Shown here: positions 43,875-54,900 of the stretch, piece by piece
Position numbering within the stretch: position 1 is the first letter of the stretch
Layout of the letters: each line of letters opens with the position of its first letter
Assembly: GCF_000178955.2 (NCBI RefSeq)
Contig: NC_016631.1
Coordinates: 930,001-994,000, forward strand
DNA length: 64,000 bases
DNA from: Granulicella mallensis MP5ACTX8
GTDB taxonomy: Bacteria > Acidobacteriota > Terriglobia > Terriglobales > Acidobacteriaceae
Direction: 5' to 3'
Position numbers and translations under genes: made by a program
Notes under the pieces: generated by a model
The model's input: only the letters and a program-made list of their open reading frames with translations
The model's database searches: none
Told to the model about the DNA's origin: nothing

Positions 43875-44822
43875 TTATGCGTGGAGTGCGGTCGCGCTTC
43901 CCGGTGGATCGTATTGGCTCTGCCGGAACAAGGCCTGAGCCTCGTTTCCTTTGAGCCAGGCTGTAAATGCTGCAGCGCCCTTTGGGTTGGCGGCGTTCTT
44001 TAGAATCGCAGCGTAGTAAACCAGCGGTTCTGGATAGAAGGTCTTGCCGTTGAGGGACAGGCGTACATTCGGATGCTCCTCGTGGACGTTCTGGCCGCTC
44101 AGGTTGATGTCGCTGGGCAGGGTGATATAGGGCAGGTGAGACTCGCCGGGCCCGATTTTGTAAGAGGAACTGGCGTCTAACTCGCCGCTTTGCAGGCGTG
44201 CCTGATTGTTTCCTCCCGTAAGGATCTGTTCGGGATTAAGGGTCGGACCGAGAACTTTCTCCACCAAGTTCGGCTGTTTGTATTTCTTTGCGGCCAACAT
44301 CATCGTGAAGATGATGTTGCGTCCGCCCGGATCGCCGGCAGGATTGCCGCGCGCGAAGCGCAGGCCTGGTTCCTGCAAAATCTCCCACCAGTTCACCTGG
44401 CCTTTGGCGGCTGCGTCGAATCGGGATGCGAAGCGGCTCTTCGGACTGTAGACGAGGACCATCTCCGTGCGGGCTATTGGTTGTGCAACGTCGGCCTTGC
44501 CGGCGCGCATGACCGTGTACATCGGGCCAGGAGTGATGGGGATGAATACGTCGGCGTGCAGGCTGCCATCCACAATCGACTGCGCTACGGCATCGGCTCC
44601 CTGGGCGTGACTGTGCAGGTCCAGCTTCAAGGCTGTTGCTATTGACGCCTTGATGGGGTCTTCCAGAATGGGGCGAATGGAACCAGCAGAGGCAACGTCG
44701 AGCACCGTCAACTCTTCAGCCAGCAGGCGAGCAGGAATTCCAGCGGCGATGGCTCCGGCGACAAGAGCACTGCCGCCTATCAAAAGCTCTCTCCTGCTAA
44801 AGCTGTTTCTCTGGCGTTGCAT
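43875..44822 (-). CDS. Tat-exported ModA/WtpA-like molybdate/tungstate-binding protein
   Basis: 315 residues. The leader carries twin arginine in SRRELLIGG, then a hydrophobic stretch, so export by Tat is likely. The mature protein follows the ModA/WtpA order: DVASAGSIRPILED, GSLHADVFIPITPG, VAQPIARTEMVLVYSPKS and FARGNPAGDPGGRN, the last at the site of the DPNxDPxGxR motif of WtpA. It would hand oxyanion to an ABC permease, but no modB/modC gene lies in the window. AAGGAG five bases before ATG supports the start. It converges with the TonB-dependent receptor. Confidence 0.8.
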   Translation of the reverse strand: MQRQRNSFSRRELLIGGSALVAGAIAAGIPARLLAEELTVLDVASAGSIRPILEDPIKASIATALKLDLHSHAQGADAVAQSIVDGSLHADVFIPITPGPMYTVMRAGKADVAQPIARTEMVLVYSPKSRFASRFDAAAKGQVNWWEILQEPGLRFARGNPAGDPGGRNIIFTMMLAAKKYKQPNLVEKVLGPTLNPEQILTGGNNQARLQSGELDASSSYKIGPGESHLPYITLPSDINLSGQNVHEEHPNVRLSLNGKTFYPEPLVYYAAILKNAANPKGAAAFTAWLKGNEAQALFRQSQYDPPGSATALHA

Positions 44823-45137
44823 CGTGCTCCTTCTTTAGCTCTGTCGCAAACAGTAACGCGAGATAACGATTTTATACGAGTAAGAACGATATTTCTGGTT
44901 CCTGTATTAGAGCTGGCGAGATTGCTGGGAGCGGCAATCTGGCTTCGCCCGTCCAGATCGCATTCGCACAGGCGAGGTTATGGATTTCTTTTTCGGTGGA
45001 CGTACACGGAAGGGATGGCCATGTTTCTGGTCATTATCTTCCGATACCCCTTTCTCGATATTTCATCGTGAACTTGGGAGACTAGAGTGTTTTTGAGTGC
45101 CAGGCCAGGAATTTTTCATTGGTGTGACAATTCCCGC
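44823..45137. other. Gene-free leader region of the Oar-like receptor
   Basis: No convincing gene in these 315 bases. The only point of interest is TGGACGTACAC at 45001-45011, which resembles the operator word at 45176-45187 but misses its first bases; it may be chance. Confidence 0.4.
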
Positions 45138-45187
45138 TTGACAATGCATTGCGCAGGCGTCTAGTGTGAATTTCCGGTAACGTACAC
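45138..45187 (+). promoter_or_regulatory. Promoter and putative LacI-type operator of the Oar-like receptor gene
   Basis: TTGACA at 45138-45143, 18-base spacer, TAGTGT at 45162-45167, then GGTAACGTACAC at 45176-45187. The 12-base word would overlap the start of transcription, a typical place for repression. The same word follows the same kind of promoter at 62641-62688 on the other strand and is also found at 51849-51860 and 62706-62717. Confidence 0.7.
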
Positions 45188-45354
45188 GAAGTTCGTGGAT
45201 GGGTCTACAAGCCATCGCTCACAGTTCGCCTGTTCGGCGGGCCAGCGGTTTCTTGCGCCTTACTGAGTGTTCCACCGATTGAATATTCGATTCCGAGGGG
45301 CCAAAGGTTATGAGAGCAAAGAAAACGAGATGGATGGATAGAAGGAGCACTGAG

Positions 45355-48300
45355 ATGACGGAAAAGAATTCGCAAAAGGGTTCTGCACGAGCCCGATATT
45401 ATTCGCTGTTGTTGATCTTCCTGCTGGCCCTGACCTTTACCGGCCAGAGGGCAATGGCCCAGGTAGACCAGGGCGCTATTACAGGTGTCGTACAAGACGG
45501 CACAGGCGCGATCGTTCCCGCGGCTAAAGTCGTTGTGAGGAACATCGACACGGGGTTGGTGCTGGAAGGCACGTCCAATGGAAGCGGCGTCTATGTGTTT
45601 TCGCCTTTGAAGATCGGAAACTATACGGTCAGCGCGACAGCGAAGGGTTTTCAGACCACCATGCAGGAAAACATTCACCTCGATGCTCAACAGAGGCTGA
45701 ATATTGTCATCGCCCTTCAGCCTGGTGTTGTGTCGGAAACTGTAACCGTCACGACCGCTCCCCCCTTGCTTGAGACTCAGACCAGCGAAGTGGCGCAGGT
45801 GATCAGCAGCGAGACCATCAACAACACACCTCTGAATGGCCGTAACTTCGTTTATATCGCCCAGTTGACCGCCGGCGTTGCACCTCCTTTCGGAAACACT
45901 CGAGGCGCAGGCACCGGCGACTTTGTCGCGAACGGACAGCGGACATCGCAAAACAATTTCATCCTGGATGGAGTCGACAACAATACCAACCTGGTCGACT
46001 TCCTGAATGGGTCCAGCTACGTTGTTCGTCCCCCGCCTGATGCCTTGTCGGAGTTCAGTCTGCAGACGAGCAATTTCAGCGCGGAGTTCGGACACTCTGC
46101 CGGCGCTGTTTTGAGTGCCAGCATCAAATCGGGTACGAATCAGATTCACGGAAGCTTGTGGGAGTACATCCGCAACACGGACCTGGACGCGACAAACTGG
46201 AATGCGCTGACCACACCGCCGTACCACCAGAATCAATTCGGAGCTACGCTCGGACTGCCGATCTGGAAGGATAAGCTCTTCTACTTTGGCGATACAGAAG
46301 CCAATCGAATCGCTTACAGCAACCCCGGCACCTATAGCGTGCCTACCGCCCTTGAGCGGCAGGGAAACTTTACGGAGCTTCTGGATGCGAACCTGAATGG
46401 TCAGAGCGTTCAGCTCTATCAGCCGAATTCAGGAGGCGGCGCAGCCAATAAGTTGTCTTGTAACGGTCAAAATAACGTGCTTTGCCCTGGGCAGATCGAC
46501 GCGGTGGCCCAGAATATTTTGAACCTGTACCCTGCAGCCAATGCGAATGGCGGGAAGACCTTCAATAACTACACGGTCAACACTCCCACGCATAACAATA
46601 CGTATCAATGGGACCAACGGCTCGATTGGAACATCAGTGCCCGGGACCAGGCCTATGCGCGTTACAGCTATGTGCACCAAATTACAGTGAACGGACTTCC
46701 TCTCGGCAACCCGCTTGACGGCAGTGGATATGGTGGAGAAAATGACGTCAATCTGGCGCAGAATTTTGTCGGCAGCGAAACGCATTTTTTCACCCCTACC
46801 CTCACCAATGAGTTCCGCTTTAGTTTCAATGCAGGGCGGTTCTCCTTCCTTCAGCCAAATGCGAATGTCGACCTGGCCCCAACTTTAGGTCTGGGTGGTG
46901 TTCCTTTCACTCCGAACGAAGGCGGATTGCCGCTTGGCAGTGTTACCGGTATTAGTAACTGGGGCTCGCAGGGTACATCGAATGAATCGCAGAATGTTTA
47001 CCAGATCCTCGATAACGTGTCGAAGACGCTGGGTAACCATTCTCTGAAGGCCGGCGTATCCTTCCAGGCGATTCGGTTTTTCTACAGGTACGCTCCGTCA
47101 AACCTCGGGAACTATTACTTTACCGGTCTATACACAAGCGATCCTGCTGTAAGCGCGGTGACGGGCTCCGGCGTGGCCGATTTTCTTGCCGACCAGATCA
47201 ACACCTCTGCCATCTCCAGTGCTCCGAACGTGAACGATGCCTTGTGGTATAACTCGGCATATTTTCAGGATGACTGGAAATTGACCCCACGGCTGACACT
47301 CAATCTGGGGTTGAGGTATGACTACTACCAGCCCTACAAGGAAAATTCCGGTAGCCAGGAGAACTTTATCCCTGACGAAAGCTCGCTTGGAGTAGGGACT
47401 GGATCCGGCACTTTGATCCTGCCCAAGAAGATTCAGAACTCAGTTTCTCTTGGCAGCGTCTTCCCGGGGATTCTGGCTAAGGACCATATCGGCATTCAGT
47501 ATGTCGACAATGAACGTCTGGCTACAGGTCAGAAGACGAACTTTGCGCCGCGTGTGGGAGTTGCGTATCAGGTGGACCCACAGACGGTGCTTCGCGCCGG
47601 CTTTGGTATTTTTTATGGCGGCCTGGAGAGCAATGGCGGCAACAATCTGGGGGATAACTTCCCTTTCAGAGGGCAGATCAATATCAACCCCAAATCCTGT
47701 ACGTTGGGTAATTGCCCTTCGAATGGAACTACGTTGGAGACAGGTCTGTCAGCCTATCTTGGCAACGGCATTCTGGATGCTGTCAATACGCCGGGATTCC
47801 ATGCTGTTGATAGCCAGATCAAGACCCCGTACACGATGAACTACAACGTGTCGTTCCAACAGCAGCTATCGACCAATATAGCGACAACCATCAGCTATGT
47901 TGGAAATGTGTCGCGCCACCTGGGTACCTACATCGATCCGAATACTGTTCGCGCGCTCTATCCGGCCGGCACGAGCACGCAGCAGTTGCAGCCGTTTCCC
48001 GATCTGGGTGGCGTCGGCACGATCCACTATGGCGGGGTAAGCACTTATAACTCACTGCAGTTGAAGGCGGAGAAACGGGCCTCTCACGGCTTGAGCTTCC
48101 TGGCTACTTACACCTGGGCGCACTCACTGGATGACACCGGCTCTGCTGGTGGCCTCTCAACCGGAATCGGAGACCGGCAACGGGCGATTATTCCGATCAT
48201 TGAGGAGTACACCAATTCGGTCTATGACGTTCGAAATCGCTTCACGCTGAATGGCAACTATGTTCTGCCTTTTGGCAGAGGACAGGCGTTCTTGAATCGT

Positions 48301-48849
48301 TCGGGATTGTTGGACCGGGTTGTTGGTGGTTGGTCCAGCAGCTTGACCTTCGCGGCTCAGAGCGGAACTCCGTTTACCGTCAGCGCCAGCAATAGTGGGC
48401 CGGCTGGGTCGACAGATACCAGGAGAGCGATTCAGATCGCGAATCCCTTCGCCTCTGGTGGAGGCCCCGGATGCCCCACTGAAACCAGGACGAAGTTGCA
48501 CTATTACAACCCGTGCTCCTTTGCAGATCCTCTGTCCGGCAGCCTTATCACTACGCCGATCACGGATGCTGCAACAGCAATTCAATATCTCGGCGGAAGG
48601 GATAACCAGATTTATGGACCTGGATACTACGGCGTGAATATGTCGATCTTCAAGAACTTCACGACGTGGCACAAGCAATACTTCCAGTTCCGTGCTGACT
48701 CCTTCAACGTTCTCAATCACCCAACTCTCGCGAACCCCTCCAGCTCGAGCGATAGCTCAAGCGGCGGCCAGATCACGGGACCCAAGACGTTCCAGAACAA
48801 TACTCCAGATGCTCGATTCTTCCAGCTATCGCTGAAGTACGAGTTCTAA
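45355..48849 (+). CDS. Oar/SusC-like TonB-dependent receptor with carboxypeptidase-regulatory domain
   Basis: 1164 residues. AAGGAG seven bases before ATG 45355 decides the start; an earlier ATG (45310) has no ribosome site. Leader to about residue 36 (FTGQRAMAQ). Then a Cna-B-like domain (ITGVVQDGTGAIVPAAKVVV, residues about 40-125), a plug (LNGRNFVYIAQLTAGVAPPF, RTSQNNFILDGVDNNTNLVD) and a large barrel ending FFQLSLKYEF. This is the Oar-like receptor type expanded in Acidobacteria and thought to import oligosaccharides. Position at the head of the glycosidase locus and the operator in front support a role in galactomannan-type oligosaccharide uptake. Confidence 0.9.
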   Translation: MTEKNSQKGSARARYYSLLLIFLLALTFTGQRAMAQVDQGAITGVVQDGTGAIVPAAKVVVRNIDTGLVLEGTSNGSGVYVFSPLKIGNYTVSATAKGFQTTMQENIHLDAQQRLNIVIALQPGVVSETVTVTTAPPLLETQTSEVAQVISSETINNTPLNGRNFVYIAQLTAGVAPPFGNTRGAGTGDFVANGQRTSQNNFILDGVDNNTNLVDFLNGSSYVVRPPPDALSEFSLQTSNFSAEFGHSAGAVLSASIKSGTNQIHGSLWEYIRNTDLDATNWNALTTPPYHQNQFGATLGLPIWKDKLFYFGDTEANRIAYSNPGTYSVPTALERQGNFTELLDANLNGQSVQLYQPNSGGGAANKLSCNGQNNVLCPGQIDAVAQNILNLYPAANANGGKTFNNYTVNTPTHNNTYQWDQRLDWNISARDQAYARYSYVHQITVNGLPLGNPLDGSGYGGENDVNLAQNFVGSETHFFTPTLTNEFRFSFNAGRFSFLQPNANVDLAPTLGLGGVPFTPNEGGLPLGSVTGISNWGSQGTSNESQNVYQILDNVSKTLGNHSLKAGVSFQAIRFFYRYAPSNLGNYYFTGLYTSDPAVSAVTGSGVADFLADQINTSAISSAPNVNDALWYNSAYFQDDWKLTPRLTLNLGLRYDYYQPYKENSGSQENFIPDESSLGVGTGSGTLILPKKIQNSVSLGSVFPGILAKDHIGIQYVDNERLATGQKTNFAPRVGVAYQVDPQTVLRAGFGIFYGGLESNGGNNLGDNFPFRGQININPKSCTLGNCPSNGTTLETGLSAYLGNGILDAVNTPGFHAVDSQIKTPYTMNYNVSFQQQLSTNIATTISYVGNVSRHLGTYIDPNTVRALYPAGTSTQQLQPFPDLGGVGTIHYGGVSTYNSLQLKAEKRASHGLSFLATYTWAHSLDDTGSAGGLSTGIGDRQRAIIPIIEEYTNSVYDVRNRFTLNGNYVLPFGRGQAFLNRSGLLDRVVGGWSSSLTFAAQSGTPFTVSASNSGPAGSTDTRRAIQIANPFASGGGPGCPTETRTKLHYYNPCSFADPLSGSLITTPITDAATAIQYLGGRDNQIYGPGYYGVNMSIFKNFTTWHKQYFQFRADSFNVLNHPTLANPSSSSDSSSGGQITGPKTFQNNTPDARFFQLSLKYEF

Positions 48850-48890
48850 CCGCAGGAGAATGGCGATTGTAGCGAGGGAATAACTTTAAG

Positions 48891-48925
48891 GGACGAAGGG
48901 AACTGTATAGCACAGCCCTTCGTCC
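48891..48925 (+). terminator. Hairpin after the Oar-like receptor gene
   Basis: A perfect 10-bp stem, GGACGAAGGG (48891-48900) with CCCTTCGTCC (48916-48925), and a 15-base loop that holds CTGT/ACAG. No U run follows. It would separate the receptor from the beta-mannosidase gene or reduce read-through. Confidence 0.55.
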
Positions 48926-49052
48926 TGCCTCGCTGCAAGCACGCTATCGGGGGGTGAAACTCCAGCGCTGAATTATGATGGCTGGTACCTATTGAGTCCG
49001 CTCATGGATCTCAATTGCGCCTATCTTCCACCTTGATGCTGAAGGGATATTA

Positions 49053-51701
49053 ATGGTCAGTCGCGGTCGAGTACTTCTCTGTCTTCTTGCCTGTGCGTTG
49101 GTTGCCCCGAGTTCCTGGGCTGCGACAGAGGCACGACCTCGAGTACGAGTTCCTCTCGACAGTCAGTGGACCGTTCGTCAGTTGCCGGATGACGGTCTGG
49201 CGGCGAGCCGGGATAGCAAGCCACCTCAGGTGGATGGCGGCTGGCTTCCGGCAACCGTGCCGGGTGATGTTCACCTGGACCTCCTCCATAACGGCAAGAT
49301 TCCAGATCCGTTCTATAGAGACAATGAATCCAAGCTGCAATGGATTGAGAAGGTAGGCTGGGAGTATCAAACTTCTATCCATGCAACACCGTCAGTTCTG
49401 TCACGTGAACACATAGAGCTGGTATTCGAAGGACTCGATACGGCATGCACGATCTTTCTTAACGGGCAACGTGTTGCTTCCCCTGACAATATGTTTCGCG
49501 AATGGCGGATCGATGTTAAGCCGCTCCTTCATGCCGGCTCGAACGATCTGCAAATCGTTTTTCCAGCGCCCATGAAAGCGGCGGAAGCTGTAGCGGAAAA
49601 AGATCCCTGGCACTCACGCACCCACACCGACCCCAAGGGATATATCAGGAAGGCCGTCTATGAGTTTGGCTGGGACTGGGGGCCGCGGTTCGGTACCAGT
49701 GGTGTATTTCGGCCAGCCTATCTTGAGCTTTGGGACGATGCGCGCGTAGACGACATCTTTGTCGAGCAGGAAAATATAGCGGCGGGGTCCGCACACCTGG
49801 ATGTACATACGGATATTCTGGCCTCCAGCCAGATCAAAGCGCTGGTCAGCATTAGCTATGGCACAGGCAAGACGGAGCTGCATGCGGATCGTGCTGTAAC
49901 GCTCACTCCCGGCAACAATCGAATTTCGATCCCGATAGAGATTACTCATCCGCAGCTTTGGTATCCGTCGGGCTATGGCGCTCAACCTATCTATCACTTT
50001 CATGTTTCGGTGAAGGAGAATGGGCGCGAGCTCGATGCCAAAGAGGCAAAGACCGGTCTGCGGTCGGTTGTCCTGCGGCGAGATCTGGATAAGTGGGGAC
50101 GCTCCTTTGAGTTCGTCGTCAATGGCATTCCTGTGTTTGCCAAGGGCGCGGATGTCATTCCATTCGATAGCTTCCCGAGCCGGGTTACCAGCGCGAACTA
50201 TCGGCGCATCCTGCAGTCGGCGAAGGACGCGAACATGAACATGGTTCGTCTGTGGGGCGGCGGATATTACGAGACGGAGGAGTTCTACAATCAGTGTGAT
50301 GAGCTGGGACTGATGATCTGGCACGATCTGATGTTCGGCAACAACTGGCAGCCCGGCACCTACGCGTTCAAGCAGGATATTGAGAAAGAGGCGGAGTATC
50401 AGATGACGCGCCTCCGCAATCATCCAAGCATCGTTCTCTGGTCGGGTAACAATGAGACCGAGTTACTGCGGGACTGGAATGGGAACGGACAACTCCCAGC
50501 CCCGGTCCACGAGCGTATCTGGGAGGACTACCTTACGGAGTTCAGCGGAATTCTTGCCCGGGCCGTCGCGCGTGTAGATCCGCAGACGCCCTATTGGCCC
50601 AGCTCGCCCAGTGCCGACTACGAAGAGCTCAGCGATACCTATCAGAGTGGCGACAATCACGACTGGACGGTGTGGCACGGGAATGCGGACTTCAGCGAGT
50701 ATGAAAAACGCCCCTGGCGCTTCGTCTCAGAGTATGGCTTCCAATCTTTTCCTGAACTGAAGTCGGTAGAGTCTTTTACTCTGCCGGAGGATCGGACCAG
50801 TATCTTCACACCGGTCATGTTGATTCATCAAAAGAATAATGATGGCAACAAGATCATCCACGATTACATGACGCGCTACTATGGCGAGCCGAAGGACTTC
50901 CCGTCCTTCCTCTACGCCAGCCAGGTACTGCAGGCGGAAGGCATCAAGGTGGGAGCGGAGAGCTTCCGGCGCAAGAGGCCTGAGACGATGGGCTCGATCT
51001 TCTGGCAGCTTAACGACTGCTGGCCAGTGGCCTCATGGGCAAGCATTGACTACTACGGACGCTGGAAGGCCCTGCAATACTACGCGCGCAGATTCTATGC
51101 GCCGGTGCTGGTTTCGCCGCACGTTGAAGACGGCACGCTGGCGATCTATGTTGTCTCTGACAGGACGAAATCCGAGTCCGCCAACCTCCATCTTCGGATC
51201 ATGCACTTCGATGGCAGTGTTGTGAAAGAGATCAAGCAGGCGGTGGATGTGGCGCCGTTGGCTTCAGCGGTCTATCTCAAGGTTCCGCTGGCAGAGCTGA
51301 AGGAGCAGGACGGAAAGAGTGTGGACCTGACGAAGGTCTTTGCTTCGGTAGAACTTTCTGCTGAGGGTGAAACACCCTCTTCGAACCTTGTTTATTTTGC
51401 GCCCACGAAGCAGATCAAGTTGCCGCAACCGGACATCAATACCGTTCTGACGAAGGATGGCACCGGCTATGATCTTGAATTGAAATCGGCTGTACTGGCG
51501 CGAAGCGTGTTTGTTTCGTTCGACCATCTGGATGCCCAGCTATCGGACAACTACGTCGATCTGTTGCCAGGACAGGCTGTGCGGCTACATATCAAGAGCG
51601 ATGCGGGGCTCAACCAGGTCAAGTCGGAGATGAAGATCATCTCGCTGGCAAACGCCTTCGCACCGCAAGCAGAGGGACATGTGGTCCGTTCCGGACGTTA
51701 G
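49053..51701 (+). CDS. Beta-mannosidase, glycoside hydrolase family 2
   Basis: 882 residues, exported (signal peptide about 1-23, LLCLLACALVAPSSWA). Removes terminal beta-mannose from manno-oligosaccharides in the periplasm. GH2 order: sugar-binding jelly roll (about 30-220, with YEFGWDWGPRFGTSG), immunoglobulin-like domain, and TIM barrel from about 330. The acid/base is Glu468 in WSGNNETE and the nucleophile Glu560 in FVSEYGFQS; NMVRLWGGGYYE and GSIFWQLNDCWP are also typical of beta-mannosidases as against beta-galactosidases. It lies 203 bases after the receptor gene. Confidence 0.93.
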   Translation: MVSRGRVLLCLLACALVAPSSWAATEARPRVRVPLDSQWTVRQLPDDGLAASRDSKPPQVDGGWLPATVPGDVHLDLLHNGKIPDPFYRDNESKLQWIEKVGWEYQTSIHATPSVLSREHIELVFEGLDTACTIFLNGQRVASPDNMFREWRIDVKPLLHAGSNDLQIVFPAPMKAAEAVAEKDPWHSRTHTDPKGYIRKAVYEFGWDWGPRFGTSGVFRPAYLELWDDARVDDIFVEQENIAAGSAHLDVHTDILASSQIKALVSISYGTGKTELHADRAVTLTPGNNRISIPIEITHPQLWYPSGYGAQPIYHFHVSVKENGRELDAKEAKTGLRSVVLRRDLDKWGRSFEFVVNGIPVFAKGADVIPFDSFPSRVTSANYRRILQSAKDANMNMVRLWGGGYYETEEFYNQCDELGLMIWHDLMFGNNWQPGTYAFKQDIEKEAEYQMTRLRNHPSIVLWSGNNETELLRDWNGNGQLPAPVHERIWEDYLTEFSGILARAVARVDPQTPYWPSSPSADYEELSDTYQSGDNHDWTVWHGNADFSEYEKRPWRFVSEYGFQSFPELKSVESFTLPEDRTSIFTPVMLIHQKNNDGNKIIHDYMTRYYGEPKDFPSFLYASQVLQAEGIKVGAESFRRKRPETMGSIFWQLNDCWPVASWASIDYYGRWKALQYYARRFYAPVLVSPHVEDGTLAIYVVSDRTKSESANLHLRIMHFDGSVVKEIKQAVDVAPLASAVYLKVPLAELKEQDGKSVDLTKVFASVELSAEGETPSSNLVYFAPTKQIKLPQPDINTVLTKDGTGYDLELKSAVLARSVFVSFDHLDAQLSDNYVDLLPGQAVRLHIKSDAGLNQVKSEMKIISLANAFAPQAEGHVVRSGR

Positions 51702-51822
51702 TGTTAGTTTACGGGCTGTAGCGAATGAAACGCGCTGCATCCCTGTGGCAGGCGAAGTCGAGTTGTTGGAAGTATTTTCGCAGAGGGTCAATATCTTAAT
51801 TCGGTAAAGTCCTGAGAGTAGC

Positions 51823-51860
51823 TTGTAATCTGCTCAAAAGTCCTTTACGGTAACGTACAC
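51823..51860 (+). promoter_or_regulatory. Putative LacI-type operator of the DUF5107-MFS pair
   Basis: GGTAACGTACAC at 51849-51860 is an exact match to the operator words of the locus, 78 bases before the DUF5107 start. TTGTAA at 51823-51828 with TACGGT at 51846-51851 (17-base spacer) would be a weak promoter, the second box overlapping the operator. The operator is well supported by repetition; the promoter boxes are not. Confidence 0.6.
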
Positions 51861-51938
51861 AGTCGGTACGACGCATAGTCGCAGCCGGAATCTTGTCCCG
51901 CCGCTCAGGCGGGTACGGAAGCCATTCCTGGAGAACAC

Positions 51939-54900
51939 ATGGTGCTGGACGAGATCATCGACAACAAGGGGCGCGCCGAGGGTGTAGCTGCGGCAAAGCT
52001 GGAGCTGCCGATCGCGCCTGTATCTGAACAAGGCCCCGTCAAAGTGTGGGAAGAGCCGGTGACGATGCTCACCTATACTCCTGCGCCTCCGGATAAAAAT
52101 CCTCTTTTCCTGGAGAAACGCGTGTACCAGGGCAGCAGCGGCCGTGTGTATCCGCTGCCCGTCATCGATTTTATTGAGACGAAACCGCATCCGCACGAGT
52201 GGAAGGCGGTCCATCTGGAGAACGAATTTATTCGCCTGATGGTATTGCCGGAGATCGGTGGCCGCATCCACATCGGAGTCGATAAGAGAAATGGCTACGA
52301 CTTTTTCTATCGGCAGAATGTCATCAAGCCGGCGCTGGTCGGTCTGGCGGGGCCGTGGGTGTCGGGAGGCGTGGAGTTCAACTGGCCCCAGCACCATCGG
52401 CCGGCGACTTTTATGCCGGTCGAGGTGTCGATCGAACGCGACGCCGATGGCTCGGTGACTGTCTGGTGCTCCGATCACGATCCGATGGCGCACATGAAGG
52501 GGATGCACGGCGTGTGCCTTCGTCCCGGCAAGGCGTTTCTTGAGGTGCGCGTTCGGCTCTACAACCGTACGCAGGACACGCAGACCTTCCTGTGGTGGGC
52601 GAACGTGGCCACCCGCGTTCATGAGAAGTATCAGTCGTTCTTTCCGCAGGACGTCCGTTTTGCCGCCGACCATGCGAAGCGGGCCGTTACGGAGTATCCG
52701 CTGAGCCAGGGTTCTTACTATGGCATTGACTATGGAGAGCGCGCGCGCCATGGAGTGCCGAAGGAAGAAGAGCCCAGCAACTTTGTTCCGGATGGGTCTT
52801 ATGCTCCGAACGATCTGAGCTGGTATGCGAATATTCCGGTGCCTACCAGTTACATGATCGTCGGCTCTCGGGGGGACTTCTTCGGTGGCTACGACCATAA
52901 GCATCATGCGGGCACGGTGGCTATCTCGAACCATCACATTGCCCCTGGCAAGAAACAGTGGACGTGGGGCAATCACGATTTTGGCTATGCGTGGGACCGA
53001 AGCCTTACCGACTCCGACGGGCCGTACGTTGAGTTGATGTCGGGCGTTTACACCGATAATCAGCCGGACTTTTCTTTCCTTGCTCCGGGCGAGACGAAGA
53101 CCTTTAGCCAGTTCTGGTATCCCATCGGCGATATCGGCGTGCCGGATCTCGCGAATCTCGATGCGGCATTGCGGGTGGAGAGAATAGACGCAAGTGTGCG
53201 TGTGCATTTTCAGGTTACGAACGCGCGGCCGCAGAGCACGATCGTTGTGCGCCTTGAGGGTAAGGAGATCGGCCGCTGGCAGGGAGACCTGCAGGCGGAG
53301 GAGCCCTGGCACCACGAATTCTCGACAGGAACGGGTACAGGCTCTTTGCAGGTATTGCTGGAGCAGGGAGACGATGTCCTGTTACGGTATGTTCCCGCGG
53401 AGATCATTCCGGTGGAGTCGTGCGATGTTGCTACCGAACCTCCACTGCCGGAGGACGTTGCCAGCAACGACGAGCTCTTTCTGAACGGGCTTCACCTCGA
53501 GCAGTACCGCCATCCGACGCGGTCGCCCGAGACATATTGGATCGAGGCTATCCGCCGCGATGCCGGTGACAGCCGCTGCAACCACGCGCTTGGCCGCTGG
53601 CATCTGCGGCGGGGCGAGTTTGAAGAGGCGGAAAAGTATCTGCGTGCGTCGATTGCGCGGCTTACGCGGCGCAATCCGAATCCGTACGATGGCGAGCCTC
53701 ACTACAACCTCGGCGTAACACTGCTTTATCGGCAGCGCACCGTCGAGGCTTACGAGGCCCTTTATAAGAGCACCTGGAATGCAGCCTGGCGTGGGCCTGG
53801 GTATCATCGCCTCGCTGAGATCGACTGCAGCCGCCATGAGTGGAAGACGGCACTGGAGCATCTCAACCGCTCACTGCGTGCGGAGGCTGACAACCTCAAC
53901 GCGCGCAACCTGAAGGCTGTCGTGTTGAGTAGACTTGGCCGCAAAGAAGAGGCGGTTGCGCTTCTGGAAGAGACACGAGCGCTTGATCCGCTGGATATAT
54001 TCAGCCGTCTTCTGGCGAAGAATGAAGTGCCTGCGGAGGGGCAACAGCGGCTCGACCTGGTGTTCGATTTAATGCGGGCAAGTCTCTTGGAGGAGGCCCT
54101 TGCGGTGTTGTCGGCTTCGCCTTCGAGCGTGAAGGATGGCACGGAAGCCTTGCTGCTCTATGCGCAGGCTGAGGTGCTGCAGCGCCTGGGGCGCAAGCAG
54201 GAGAGCCTGGAGATCTACCGGAAGGCTGCGGCGGCTGATTCGGACTATGTCTTCCCGAGCCGGCTGGAAGAGATGCTCCTGTTGCAGAACGCCATCCTTG
54301 CTAATCCGGAGGATGCACGGGCGCCGTACTATCTCGGCAACCTGCTCTACGATCGTCGCCGCTACCTGGAGGCGATTGCACTCTGGGAACGCGCGACGGA
54401 GCTGGATCCATCGTTCCCCACAGCATGGCGCAATCTTGGCTTTGGCTATTACAACGTGTTGCATGACCGCACGCGTGCGCTGAAGGCCTTTGAGAGTGCC
54501 CGCGCTCGCGCACCGCAGGACGCACGCATCCTCTATGAGGAGGACCAGTTACTCAAGCGCACGGGAGAATCGCTCGAACAGCGACTGTCACTCCTTGAAG
54601 CGCAGAGAGAGCTTGTAGAGAAGCGCGACGATCTGTCGGTTGAACTGGCTTCGCTGTACAACAGTACGGTGCAGCCTGAGAAGGCGCTGGCGATTCTGCT
54701 CTCGCGGCAGTTCCAGCCCTGGGAGGGCGGTGAGGGACTCGTGCTCTCACAGTACGTTCGCGCCTACATCCTGCTTGCTCAGCGCGCGCTGCACGCAGGC
54801 GATGCACAGGGTGCCCTGCAATCGTTGCAGGCTGCGTGGAATCCGCCGCATAGCCTGAGCGAAGCCAAGCACTTGCTCATGAATCTGAGCATGATCGACT

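Noticed and set aside
45001-45011. TGGACGTACAC, a partial match to the operator upstream of the Oar-like receptor
   Set aside because: Only the right part matches and it is 170 bases from the promoter; not counted as a fifth operator.
44817-45071. 84-codon frame in the leader of the Oar-like receptor
   Set aside because: No ribosome site, no family pattern and it overlaps the start of the ModA/WtpA-like gene on the other strand.
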